A DNA stretch of 64,000 nucleotides from Aphis gossypii (taxonomy: Eukaryota; Arthropoda; Insecta; Hemiptera; Aphididae), in assembly GCF_020184175.1 (NCBI RefSeq), contig NC_065532.1:31682001-31746000 (forward strand), read 5' to 3'. Below the pieces are notes generated by a model. The model saw only the letters and a program-made list of their open reading frames with translations, was not told the DNA's origin and ran no database searches. Each line of letters opens with the position of its first letter. Within the stretch, counting starts at the first letter, position 1. The position numbers and the translations under genes were made by a program. Positions 40,201 to 51,619 of this stretch are shown in pieces.

Positions 40201-41175
40201 CCAATCTCTGAGACATCTACCGAACTTTGCACTTAACATAACGTATAAAATAAATACTTTTTAAATGTCAACGAAAACCCACAAACCGCAGACTATAAAT
40301 TTTAAATGTATGGACAGAATTTTATTTATTTAATTTTTATTGGCTCAATAAAATGTACAGTTATACTATCATTTATTATAATAATCTGTTGTAAATTGAA
40401 TATTCTTTGTTAATGATTAATAAATTATTTATTGGTATAATAATTTGAATTGCGTAAAAAATGTGTATAAAAAGCGGTAAATTAAGTATTTATTTTAAAC
40501 GTAAATTTTTTTAAAATTGTATGCAATGCTAAAAATGTATTATAAACAAAAGAGCATATTATGTAAAAATCATTAAATAATTTGTATTTATTTAATTTTA
40601 TAGATAATTATTATTTAGGTTATTTATTTATTTTTTTTTTGTATTATAAGTTATTTATTAGTTATTACTTACTAATGAACTTCACGTCATGTCATCAAAA
40701 TAATACGTAGTACGACAAAATAGGTAATATAAATGGTTTTAGGTACGTTTTACAATACTTATCGATTGCCTTAATTTTTATTCTCCATATTACCGTTATA
40801 CTTATGTGGTTTGTTAAACACTTCGGCTATACCTATATGTTTGTAGTGGCACTAATAAGAACAAATAGATTACGTATAACAGATTAATTTAACCAAATAG
40901 TGAAAATATAAAAGATTTTCTTTATATTCCAAATTATCACATATTATATGAGAACACAATACGCAAAATATTTATGCGAGGCTTAAAACAGTTAAAAGTT
41001 TACTTAAAACCTATAACCTGGCACCATGGAGGAACATATTACTATATGCCTGTAGCAGTGATGAAGAAGCAAATGAAACTTGTTTTACGAGAGCTGGGAG
41101 AGCTTTAATATCATAATGATGGACAAACACTTCGGTCGTATAAGTATCAATATGGATTGTTTTAAAAGACTTTAA
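37257..41175. other. Intergenic DNA between U1 copies 1 and 2
   Basis: AT-rich, with no gene recognised. A frame at 37,837-38,097 is unlike protein. Confidence 0.5.
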
Positions 41176-41339
41176 TGAGGGACGGCGCGTACGCAGTCCC
41201 AGCTAACAAAAATTCTGCGCCCGAGGTATCCACATTAGGGATACTCGCAGGGGTCAACCGATTCCATGTGCAATGAACCGGCCTCGCCCTGGAGGAACCG
41301 CCTAGGTGATCACGGTTGACCTCCACGCCAGGTAAGTAT
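41176..41339 (-). ncRNA. U1: U1 spliceosomal snRNA, copy 2
   Basis: Read on the minus strand from 41,339, this begins ATACTTACCTGGCGTGGAGG and has all U1 parts: stem-loop I, ATTGCAC in stem-loop II, stem-loop III, an Sm-like site and the terminal stem. The body is nearly identical to copy 1 from stem-loop II onward, while the flanks differ. Loop I reads GATCACCTAGG, a different change from copy 1 at the same place. The Sm region is AATTTTTGTTAG where copy 1 has AATTTTTGGTAG, so the second G after the U run is lost. This may weaken Sm assembly. Confidence 0.92.
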
Positions 41340-41397
41340 GCTCGTTGAGAGTTTTTCCAGACCTTATATGCCGTGCTCCAGCCACCCAAAAACGGTA
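41340..41397 (-). promoter_or_regulatory. U1 copy 2 promoter (PSE-like element and TATA-like box)
   Basis: On the minus strand, TACCGTTTTTGGGTGG starts at exactly -58 and CATATAAGGTCT spans -31 to -20. Copy 4 has TACCGTTTTTGAGCGG and TATATAAGATCT at the same offsets although the DNA between differs. This fixes the U1-type proximal sequence element of this genome. Confidence 0.72.
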
Positions 41398-41586
41398 CGC
41401 GGCCGTGACACATCGGAGACCGCACAAGTCGCTCGGCGGTACCGACGACCGGCGTTCGGCGCGGCGGCTGTCGAAGTCAATTTTTATACATTTAAAACGT
41501 TCGTAGATACGATAGATACGTTATTGCGCGCCTAGACCGTACGATAAGTGCCAGCCGAAAGCGCCGGTCGACGCGCAGCGCCTCCT
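41398..41586. other. CpG-rich island
   Basis: Dense CpG sequence (for example around 41,398-41,470 and 41,540-41,585) separates the U1 copy 2 promoter from a possible coding exon on the other strand. It looks like a shared or bidirectional promoter region. Confidence 0.4.
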
Positions 41587-41682
41587 ATGAGCGAAACCGA
41601 AGACGCATTCTCGAACGACTCGGTCCTCGCCGACCGTGTTGACGATATTCACCGCTGGGTGAAAGTGCTCGTCGTTTCGACA
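41587..41682 (+). CDS. Possible first coding exon of an unknown gene
   Basis: From the ATG at 41,587 the frame codes 32 residues starting MSETEDAFSNDSVLADRV and ends at a possible donor (ACA|GTAACA). GC- and CpG-rich sequence changes to AT-rich DNA exactly at that point, as at an exon-intron border. The residues are mixed, hydrophilic and acidic, unlike the low-complexity frames elsewhere. No downstream exon was identified and I do not recognise the peptide. It could instead be chance coding within a CpG island. Confidence 0.28.
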
Positions 41683-41759
41683 GTAACACAATATACATAC
41701 CTAATAATACGATATTATTATATTATCCACTTTGCAATATTACCATAACGGTATAACTC

Positions 41760-44700
41760 GCGTAAGGTTTATACGCGATTTTAGTATCGTATATAAAATA
41801 ATAAAATTGATAATTATTACTCAATTATTATTCTCTATAACCATAAGGATTTTATACCCACGACAGTAATCCGATAATAAGTAATTTATCGTGTTGTTGA
41901 GCAATGCTCATTAGATGTTTTTAAATCGTAATCTCATAATATAGATACCGGTATGGCGAAATTTACAAATACAAACCAAGGACCAAAACAATAAATAGAC
42001 GTTTATGATCCTGACTTCCTCGCAGTAGATTCATGACTTTCATCCGGAGACACTGAATTGATAACGCTAACGAAAATAAGTCAACTTTCATAAAAACTTT
42101 ATATTATATTATGTGTATTATTTATTCGTAAATGTATTGTCACTTACGAACACTCGTCTTCTCGAATTATTATAAACATATGTGTCTTATCATTTATCAA
42201 ACTTGTAACGTGTTTGAAAATTTGAAACATTTTAAAATAAAATAAATAAATAATACGAAAAAAAAATGTAAATTGTTATGATAATAATGTTTTAGAGTTG
42301 TGAAAGTGGACCCAAGAAAAATCTCAGCATTATTTTAATAATATATCAAAATATACAAGCATTATGGATGTTGATATTAGGAATTTCCCGTTTAGTACTT
42401 ATTAACCATAAAATTGTGAACATAATATACCCATCTGGTCATCTGGCATCTAATATATTCAATGAGAATAATTTTATTGCAAATATCTGTATTATATTTC
42501 ATAGCGATAGGCTAATAGCTAATGTTCTCACAGTACTTATTTTAATTTTAATACTTAGTGTTAGTTACTAGTTACCGCACTTATTTAAAACCAACATTTT
42601 CGATTTATTAACATTTATTATTTTTATAGGTACCTATTTACTTATTCTTGTTCCTTTTACACTAAACTATTAAATAAGGAATTTTTAATAAAACGTGCAC
42701 TAATATTATTTCTTTCTTGTTACCGACATACCGACGACGATAGGGGAACCTGGATCTATTCTCAAAGTAACTATACTTTTTTAAATATTATTATTTATTA
42801 AGTAAATAGGACCTTTTCCGTCAGCTCACTACCACTTAATATATTTTGATATATTGTGTATCTATATAATCTTGTATAAATCAAATAACTACCTACCTAA
42901 ACTTATTTAAAGCTGTCCAGTGTCCATTGTCTAGAAGGCAACGACTAAGAAGTAATCTAGACTTATCTAAACATAATGATAAATCCAACTAGGTACCTAT
43001 TACTTGTTGAATAACTACATTTTGTTTAAAAAAAAAATAACATAATGGGTATAATATACTTTAATCAATTTTAGTCTTTAGAAATTCTGAAAATTATATT
43101 TAGTCAATAAAAAACTTATCTTAGTTTTAAATATTTATTCAAGATACATAGAACCACAAAATAAATTAAATCTGTAACTATAGATAAAAAAAATCTTCAT
43201 AGAGATCTTCACCTTCAATAGATTCACTCATTATCATAAGAAGATTTGAAAAAAAATAAAGGTACAAATTAAAACATGTATGGAATCATATACATACCAT
43301 ACCTAAGACAAATTAATTCATTTACACACTTGATTAGTTTACTAAATTATTACTATAAATATGTAGATTTAATTGTGTGCTCTTTAATGTCACTACTCAA
43401 TACTCATTAATAACAAATTAACAGTGCTTCATAACAACATTTTCTTTAAAAAAAAAAAAAAAATGTTTTTTTTTAAAAATTACAAGAAAATGGAATTCAT
43501 TTGTTCATATATAATTTATTCATAGAAATGTTTAATATAATATACTAACCTTCATAACAATTTTAAGTGTACAACTCATTAATAGTTTCTCTATTTGTGC
43601 AGCAATAAAGTTGATTGTGAACATAATTTATTTTTGTAATATTTTTTTTATTAACTGTAGGAAAAGTGGATGACAAATAACATAGGCACTTGAATATAGA
43701 TGCTTAGATCCGCACATCAACCAAACAAGTAAGTACTGCAAAGTGCAAATCATACTAATTATATATAAATAATATAATTTTAATTATTACTTAAGATACC
43801 TAGGTACTAAACAAAATAAATGGTATGGGATTACTGGTTTCCTAATAATTAAAGAATAAAACTGGACTACCTAGCTCTAATATTGATTTACAGCTTTCAC
43901 AAATAAATTTTTATTTAATCTTTCATAATCATAAATTCATATTCTAATGTTGTTCACTGTTTAGTATTGATCGATTGAGAAAATACATTTGACTCCATCA
44001 ATAATTTTGTCAATATTATAAATATTAAATATTGTTTGATTAACTAACTTTTGTAAAGTTTAGTACAGTTTTATTATAAATACTCCATATTATTAAATAG
44101 TTTAGTATACTTGTGTGACAGAAAACATTAAATTAGTTTAAAAATTGTCTACGGGAGGCGCTTAGTAGTTAGTAACAACTTGAAGTATTAAAATTGGAAC
44201 TTATACATTTAGACTAATTAACTTGTCATTCAAAAAAATCAGAATACGCTGTCGTCGACGGACTTTACAATCGTTATACAAATGTGGCATTTGATTTTCG
44301 ATCAAACTGTGTGTAATGTACGTTCGTGAGACTTACGTATATTGGTGTAGGGCACAATATGTATCTAGGTACTACATTGCAATTTTTGCAATCATTGCAA
44401 TGGATTTTTAGCAGTTGACGATACACAACGTCCGTAAGAGATAGAATTAAGTATTTTAATTAAAACATAGGCATATGTAATAAATTACATTTAAAACGTG
44501 AAATTGATTCGAAAAAAAATGTTTAATAAGATCCTTTGCGCCATCTACTTATACAATATATAACTAAGTAATCTATCGTCTAGATCTGCGTAGTTGTAGG
44601 GCTGCCGTCGTTACGATATAATTATTATCTTACAATTTATTATGTTATTTGGACGTATTATATTATTATTCACGGATATGGTCGAATTAATCGCTTCTCG

Positions 44701-44950
44701 TATTACCAGCATTCGATAGTAAAATATATATTTTATGGAACACGAAAATGTGCGTGCGATCGAAAACGACTAAACATAGAACTGGTTCGCTAATTAATGA
44801 CGTGATCGGTTCACGTACGCACATAAATCAATGCACTCTTTTACGATCTCAAAACGGAAACTAGACTGAATAAACGTTTATGGACGAAAAAAAAACCAAA
44901 CGCGTTTGGTCTACGTAATCGCGGTACCCTATAATTTATATAATAACATT
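41760..44950. other. AT-rich intergenic DNA
   Basis: No gene or repeat was recognised with confidence. It includes long A/T runs near 43,449-43,476. Confidence 0.5.
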
Positions 44951-45440
44951 ATATTTTAATGTCTGCGTGACGTCAGTGTCTGGCGCGCGTACGAAATATC
45001 CGTCTCCGTCGCACCCGACGAAACGGGTGCACGAATTCCGTACGATTTGTCGTGACTTTTACTTTCGACTGGCCCAAAAGTGTTGACGGGGATATCGGCG
45101 ACGGACCGATTTCGTCGCGTGACACAAGTCGGTAAATAAGTTGCGATCCGTTCGCCAACGAAATCGATCGTTCGGAAGGTCGGGCGGCACCGCGACAAAG
45201 ACGGCGTGTAAAGGCGGCGAGTCACCCTCTCGCCGATAGATGGCGGCGCGCCGCTCGTCGTTTGTGACCGCATCGTTGGCCAACCGATTTCTTAGCTATT
45301 CGTCGTCTGTGCGTCGCACCCGACGTCCGCCGGCGACCACGCGACCCGTCCACCGATCGGTGGTCGGCCGTGAACCGACGATCGACTGCCGATTAGTCGC
45401 GCGCGACGAGGAAATCGGCCGACTAGCAGTACCGTCAAAC
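44951..45440. other. CpG island upstream of U1 copy 3
   Basis: Roughly 490 bases of CpG-dense sequence with overlapping arginine-rich frames on both strands. The frames contradict each other and look like composition artefacts. The island ends at the promoter of U1 copy 3. Confidence 0.45.
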
Positions 45441-45498
45441 CGCTAAGGTCGATCGGAACCGATTCATTATATAGGCCACCCGCACAGCGATAATCGGC
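45441..45498 (+). promoter_or_regulatory. U1 copy 3 promoter (PSE-like block and TATA-like box)
   Basis: GATCGG lies at -48 to -43 and TTATATAGG around -32 to -24, the same offsets as in the other copies. A TACCGTC string occurs at -69 instead of -58. Confidence 0.5.
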
Positions 45499-45662
45499 AT
45501 ACTTACTTGGTGTCGAGGTAAACCGTGATCAACGCGGCGGTTCCTCCAGGACGAGACTTTTCCATTGCACTGTACCGGAAAGGTTGACCCCTGCGAGTAT
45601 CCCTTATGTGGATGTCTCGGACACGTAATTTTTGGTAGCTGGGACTGCGTTCGCGCCGTCCC
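45499..45662 (+). ncRNA. U1: U1 snRNA copy 3, divergent variant
   Basis: The overall U1 fold is kept: stem-loop I arms, ATTGCAC with a repaired stem (CTTTTCC..GGAAAGG), the Sm site AATTTTTGG and a perfect terminal stem with the canonical TTCG loop. The 5' end reads ATACTTACTTGG, a C-to-T change at RNA position 9, which pairs with the last exon base (-1) of a 5' splice site. Loop I reads GATCAACGCGG, the most altered of the four, and breaks the AUCAC core recognised by U1-70K. Preserved stems with changed sequence argue against simple decay. It is either a diverged functional U1 or an ageing pseudogene. Confidence 0.85.
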
Positions 45663-47834
45663 TTCTGATAAAAATCTTTAAAAAAAAAACTCGTCAAAGA
45701 TTTGATACTCATCTTTTCCTATGCATCGTCTTGAGAATAACTTGCGAGCGATGAGCGATCGATCATAAATACCTACTTAAATTTCTGATATTTACTATAT
45801 TATTTGTATAGGTACTTTCATTATTTTTATTTGGTTACTTCTTCGTTTACTTGACGACCTACTTTTGTTATGTTGCTCATTTGAGGCGTGTCGTCCAGCC
45901 GTTATTAGTTCAGTTTTTTTCGACACTTGTGTTCTAGAGATATTTTTTTCCGAATATTACTACTGTTCAATGTGTAGGCCTCAAGTGTTCGTTAATAGGC
46001 TGAGTAGGTGTTCGAAGGTACACAGCTTACGCGGACAGTCGATACTGTGCGTGTTACTATTTCACGCATCTGTGAACGAGCAGTATGCAGTTTTTATATT
46101 TTTAAATTTCGCAATTACGCAACACGTCGATCGAGTCCAATAGTAAATTACCCCACTTGTAAATTAATATAATATTATTTTAGTTTTTCTTAGTCTAATA
46201 TTAGTATAATATTTCTTGAAAATGCATAATTTTTTACAGATATGAATAATATCGCACGAAAACGTCAGCATTTAACGTTATAAACTTATAAAAATAATAA
46301 TTACATACCAAAAAAGTATAATATTATAATTTATAATTAATATTTTATAATGTGCTATCCCGGATATACTACAGATGTATTTTTAATATAGTCAAGTAAA
46401 AAAAAAAAATTGTAGTATAAAAAAATAAAAATAATTATTATTGATCGTGGATAGCAAAATTAAAGTAACGACTATGTTATAATAACACACTTTGGCAAAT
46501 TAATTTGTAGTAGTTCTATGTTCTAAACTTATTACTATACTAAGTTATGGTGTGCATAATACCTTACATTATAACAGGAATAATAATAATAATTTATTTA
46601 AATTAATATCTATCTATCTATTTAATTAATAGGTATCTACTCGTATGTATAATATTAGTTCTACGGATGTTTTGCTCAAGGGACCAAGTATCTACTATAG
46701 TACTATCTACTGACTACTCATTAAAAGTGTTAACAAATTATATTCAACTAATATTTTTTTACCACTGTGCGGCGTGTAATAAACATACATGATATTAAAT
46801 TGACGTACTAACAAATTATATAGTTTTAAATGTTGATAAAAATCCAGCTTCCTTAATAATTAATTACGTACAATTATTAATTCACTGAAGTTTAAATGTT
46901 TACTCATTAAATATCGTAAGAATTAAATTGTCCATGTAAAAAGTAAAATGTAAAGAGATATACTAACTTGTAGTCCTCTAGACAGCACTACAGTAGGAAT
47001 ATTATTATCTATCTCAGTAGTTTTTAATTTATGATTTGTTTACTTTTTTTGTGGTAATGACGATATCGTATTAATATTTAATAATGTTGCCATCTATAAA
47101 GTATAAACTTGAGTTTTGGCATCTTCACATCGGTGCAGACGTGCAGTGCACCATATAGGTACACATACTATTATGGATTATGGTTGTATACTTGTATTGT
47201 AAAATTTGAAATAGTCTGAAACGATATTTTAATATTATAAATAATTATATCAATTTGAACCGTCTTATCGTTAGCTATCTTTTAATTAAGTTGTAATCTA
47301 AAATATTTGTGTTTTATCATTTTTTAGATATAATTTAAAACCCAATTTATACAAAATATATATTTTGTGTTAAATGATCAATACGTCATATTATAAATAT
47401 TTGTAATATTGGTATTTATAAATATTATTGTTGTTAGTTATAGGTATATGGTATATTCTTATAAATACTTTTTTAGATTAGTGTTTTATAAATATCATAT
47501 AACCCTTTTACAAATTGGACATAATATAGCCATAGCGATTTAATAAATATAGGTATATTCTTTATAGTTACATACCACCTATTTACTGTTGTAAAATAAC
47601 AAATAAACATAAAATATTTTAGTTGCTGTACAACAAATTTATTTACCGTAATACCATGTGGCATGTATGCATTTTGGAAATATTTGTTGCAAACATCGGT
47701 ACCTATAAAGAATATAGGTACTTCCTTTTGTATCTATTCTGTGGTACTTCTAAGAATATATTTCTTTATCTCGATGGTTGCGAATAAATATAGTTTGTTG
47801 ATATGATATTGTTTACTACAGTCTACAGTAAAAT
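45663..47834. other. Intergenic DNA between U1 copies 3 and 4
   Basis: No gene was recognised. A mixed-composition patch at 45,860-46,140 has TTCAGTT near 45,910 (arthropod initiator-like) with AGATAT about 27 bases on, which might be a weak promoter. Otherwise AT-rich. Confidence 0.4.
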
Positions 47835-47882
47835 CCACAGACTTCTATACTACTTGTACTTGTGTAGTATAGAAGTCAGTGG
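47835..47882. repeat. Hairpin with 19-bp stem
   Basis: CCACAGACTTCTATACTAC (47,835-47,853) pairs with GTAGTATAGAAGTCAGTGG (47,864-47,882) with one mismatch and a 10-base loop. It may be a tiny foldback element; the stem is short for a microRNA precursor. Confidence 0.7.
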
Positions 47883-48163
47883 TAAAATCATAATGACATG
47901 GAGAATTTATATCGACTATCTGTGAATAATTTCGTAAAATTGTTGATTGCGAATGACAACTGTTGCACTCATAGGGGGCGCTACTTATCGACTGATGTTT
48001 CGACTAGTGTTATACCGTATTACTGTCCAAGTCGTAAAAACGTCTTTAAAAGCTACACAAACGTATTTAACTTTTCAAAACTTTCTTTAATAATAATGAA
48101 CCCAGCTGTAGGTTAACATTGTCGTCATGTAACTGATGTATTCGTAGGTATTGTACGGGTGTA

Positions 48164-48221
48164 TACCGTTTTTGAGCGGTTAGAGTCCAGTATATAAGAT
48201 CTCGACACAATTTTTTAAAGC
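48164..48221 (+). promoter_or_regulatory. U1 copy 4 promoter (PSE-like element and TATA-like box)
   Basis: TACCGTTTTTGAGCGG starts at -58 and GTATATAAGATCT lies at about -32 to -20, matching the copy 2 promoter base for base at the key positions. Confidence 0.72.
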
Positions 48222-48374
48222 ATACTTACCTGGTGTGGAGGTAAACCGTGATCACTGTGGCGGTTTCTCCAGGGCGAGGCCGGTTCATTGCATATTGAGC
48301 CTACGAGTATCCCTTATGTGGATACCTCGGGCACAGAATTTTTGATAGCTGGGACTGCGTACGGCGCGTCCCTT
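48222..48374 (+). ncRNA. U1: U1 snRNA copy 4, shortened
   Basis: The 5' end ATACTTACCTGG is intact. About ten bases are missing in stem-loop II, where ATTGCAT replaces the U1A site ATTGCAC and the 3' half of the stem is largely lost. Loop I reads GATCACTGTGG. The Sm region is AATTTTTGATAG, still within the loose Sm consensus. The terminal stem is changed to GGGACTGCGTACGGCGCGTCC. The strong promoter contrasts with the damaged stem-loop II, which suggests either recent pseudogenisation or a U1 lacking U1A. Confidence 0.85.
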
Positions 48375-49914
48375 ATTTTCATTACCAATGTCTCTTAATC
48401 GTCTATTATTAATACTTTCAAATCTCAATCCTAGTCGAGATTACAATTTGTTTACAAATGAGTCCCTTTCACCGATTACCTCATTTTTATCATCACATTC
48501 ATCGTGCAGTAAAATACTGGTAATATGCTATTTTATTACCGTTTACACATGTAAGTATAAATTACGTAAAATAGTAATTTTAAAAGTTGAAATATATTTA
48601 TATATTTATGAAAATTCATAGAAATCTAATTCATAAATGCCTTGTCTGATATAATATTGTGAACATGTTATTTTATCCAAATTGCATATTGTTGTAGCAC
48701 TTATAAATTTGATGTAGTTTGTAAATCATATTATTTAAAATTTAATTTTAGTGTAATTCAATACAATATTTGAAACTTACTGGACTCGTGACTCGTTAAT
48801 TGAGTTTTGTAACTGATATGTCAGTAGGTACATGCGATCGTTTTTGTAATCTATTAGGAAGACAAATTTCTTTTAGTAATGATTTAGTAAAGATTTTCAC
48901 AGCTTTACATTTACTTAATTATTATTGGAAATTCTATATTATAATTGATATAACGCCTTTGATTAATACAATACTGTTACGTAGAATCTGCTCTAGATTT
49001 ATTAAATATTTTAATAGTATAATAAGTAAATAACACTGTTCTCTAGCGATGATAGATATGAAGAAAGTAGGTATACTTTGCACAAGTAAATAAATGTCGA
49101 AGGTTATATAATGTTTTACTACTTATTGGTAAGTTGGAAATACTATAGAAACTATATTATATTAAAAGGTAAATTGTTATCGATTGTTTAAAATTAGTGA
49201 GTTAAATAAGGCGCGGAACGGTCACGGCGAGTAGCGTATTTATGTGGAGCAAATTATATCTTTGTCGAAATCATTGACTGCAGTCTACAATAATGTAATG
49301 TATTATATTTATATTACATCGTTGACCTTGTTTTTACTTAATAAAATAATAAATAACCTTAAAACGTAAACTAAGGATTGTACACAGCGTGTTACTAAAG
49401 AGTCGACTACTTTACATATAATACTATAATTATTTTCATAATTAAAAATACTTAACATTTCATCTGATATATAATTTTATAATACCAAAAACTACTTTAA
49501 ATGTTTAAATTACGTTATGACTTATGAACCTATACGTGTTTTTTTAAATTTTTTTTTTATAATAAATACTATTATTTATACTTTATCTAGACTTATATAC
49601 GTAATGATATTTTTTAAAGGAGATGTTGAATTCCAACGCATTAAAAAAAAATCATTTTGAGTTTTCCTCATTTTATTTTTGAAATAGATACTAATCGTCT
49701 AAAGTACTCGCCATCATTACGTTTATAATTATACGCATATATTTTATAAAAATTAAATTTAAAGAATGATTAAACAAACTTTTTAATTTACAAAATAAAT
49801 AATTAATTTTATAATGGATTTAAATAAAGTTAATTAAAAAAGTAATTAATACTGTTAAACTATTATCCATTAATACAATTAATATTACATTTTAAATTTA
49901 TATATTTTACACTA
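48375..49914. other. AT-rich intergenic DNA
   Basis: No gene was recognised. The frames at 48,388-48,621 and 48,800-49,033 do not resemble known proteins. Confidence 0.5.
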
Positions 49915-50385
49915 CAGTCGAATCTCGATAACTCGTACCTCAATAAATCGAAATCTTTGTTAACTCAAATTTTTTTCTTGTCTCTTGGAAATTTCTAAAC
50001 ACTCAATGGTCTCAATGCAATACTTTGTAGCAATAAGTCAAATATAAAAATTAAAAACAGTTGGACTTGGACATATAAATACCTAACTCAGTCAATTATG
50101 ACAAGTATATCTTAAATTTTATTATTATAACCGGATTACAATCATAAATGTATAAGTTAAACTATCACTATATGTCTATGTACTATTATGTTGTAAAATA
50201 ATTTACAATTGTCGTGTATGGTTTATATATCTATAATCTATTATGTAGCGTAGAAAAAGACGCTAATGTACATATTTTAACTGGAGTATTAAGTAATCAA
50301 GACTTTGTAAATGTAGTGCAACTGATTTCTAAGTCTTTAAGAAGCAAAAATACATTGCTTGATACAGTAAAAACTAAAAAGATGT
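49915..50385 (+). mobile_element. pogo/Tc1-type transposon end with possible coding remnant
   Basis: CAGTCGAATCTCGATAACTC at 49,915 is a classic pogo/Tigger-type terminal repeat and is preceded by TA. No matching right end was found. A 44-codon frame at 50,253-50,385 (contains ILTGVLSNQDFVNVVQLISK) may be a transposase scrap, but this is a guess. Confidence 0.45.
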
Positions 50386-50839
50386 AGGTGAAATACTTGA
50401 AAGTACCTAGAGGAAATTGAAGACTTAATTTTAAAACATCAAACTCTTATTTCAACTTTCAAGTTATTTTTCTAAACTGTAAAAATATGTATGATAATAT
50501 ACACAATGTATTGTATTTTAAAATGTAACCGCTTACCGGTGGTATGTTGAATTGCATACTCGACTATGAATAAGGCACGATAAATTATAAATTGTATTTA
50601 TATTTCAATAAGATTATAATGTCGATTAACATATAATTCAATCAATACAATTGTTTTTTAATATAATAATATTAGTTATCATGTTACTATTAAATTATCG
50701 TAGTAGATAATAAATGTTTATTAACATATATGAGTATTGAGTATGTTGTATGTTATAACTATTATAAGTAAATAAATGATTAATAAACATATGAAAATTA
50801 ATAGCTAGAAGAATAGAAAAATAAATTTATTTATTGAGC

Positions 50840-51281
50840 GCCGGCTCAAAAGTCTCTGCAAGTCGACGTGTCTCACGGAATCTGCGGTGGAGCTTTGATT
50901 CACTAGATTTTCGTCTCATCATCTATTTTCATCTGCACGACATAATGAGTCGATAAGTTTGGCGTTGAACCATGGCTATGGCCGACCGGCGAAATCACCA
51001 CGGTTCTTCACATTATGGGATTCGACCGGCCCAGGGTTTTATTCATCTCAAACCTGCCGATCAGTTAACGAAGATGTCAATTGGATCTCGATTTCTGTAG
51101 CCCAGTTGACGGTTATATTTTCGCCAGATGTTAAAGCAATTATTGGCATAGAATAATACAGCCGTTTCGTCGCCGAGCCTGATAAATTACGAAGTTCCGA
51201 AACTTTTGTGGGTTGACCAGAGGCCGCAGAGCTGGATGACGACATAGTCTTATTGTTATCGTTAATGATATTATCCTGCAT
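50840..51281. other. GC-richer patch with opposing short frames, unidentified
   Basis: Composition rises above the surroundings. A 65-codon plus frame (50,959-51,156) and a 77-codon minus frame (51,048-51,281, containing KVSELRNLSGSATKRLYYSM) overlap. The minus frame with its Ser-rich start looks slightly more protein-like. Neither is recognised. It may be a decayed gene or retroelement piece. Confidence 0.25.
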
Positions 51282-51438
51282 AATAATTATAGTATAAATA
51301 GATAATATACGTTATAAATTATATAGTCATAATTTTTTCAAACTAGAAGAATTATAAAATATAATTTTCATAATAGGTGCTATACTATATTGAAGACTGA
51401 ATTAAGAGTGTTATATCGGCGCGCGACAGTAATATATT

Positions 51439-51611
51439 CAGTGGTGTAACAAAAAAATTTGGCCCCCACCCCGCAAAAATTAAAAAAAATGTTAAGAATG
51501 GGCCCCTAATATATTGTTGTACCAAATATAATCCTATAACCAAAGACCCTACATTACCGTGCCCCCCTCCCCCCGCAACGCAGGATCTGCGGATCCTCAG
51601 TTACGCCACTG
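51439..51611. mobile_element. hAT-like MITE (173 bp)
   Basis: The left end CAGTGGTGTAAC and the right end, read as CAGTGGCGTAACTG on the other strand, form terminal inverted repeats. AATATATT (51,431-51,438) and ATTATATT (51,612-51,619) are the 8-bp target duplication with one mismatch. The interior has C-rich runs and no frame. Confidence 0.78.
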
Positions 51612-51619
51612 ATTATATT

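Noticed and set aside
44956..45446. Overlapping arginine-rich frames on both strands of the CpG island
   Set aside because: Mutually exclusive frames with composition-driven residues and no recognisable domain.
47898..48116. 72-codon frame starting MENLYRLSVNNF
   Set aside because: It contains a GGGGGCGCTAC string that looks like repeat sequence, and has no protein resemblance.
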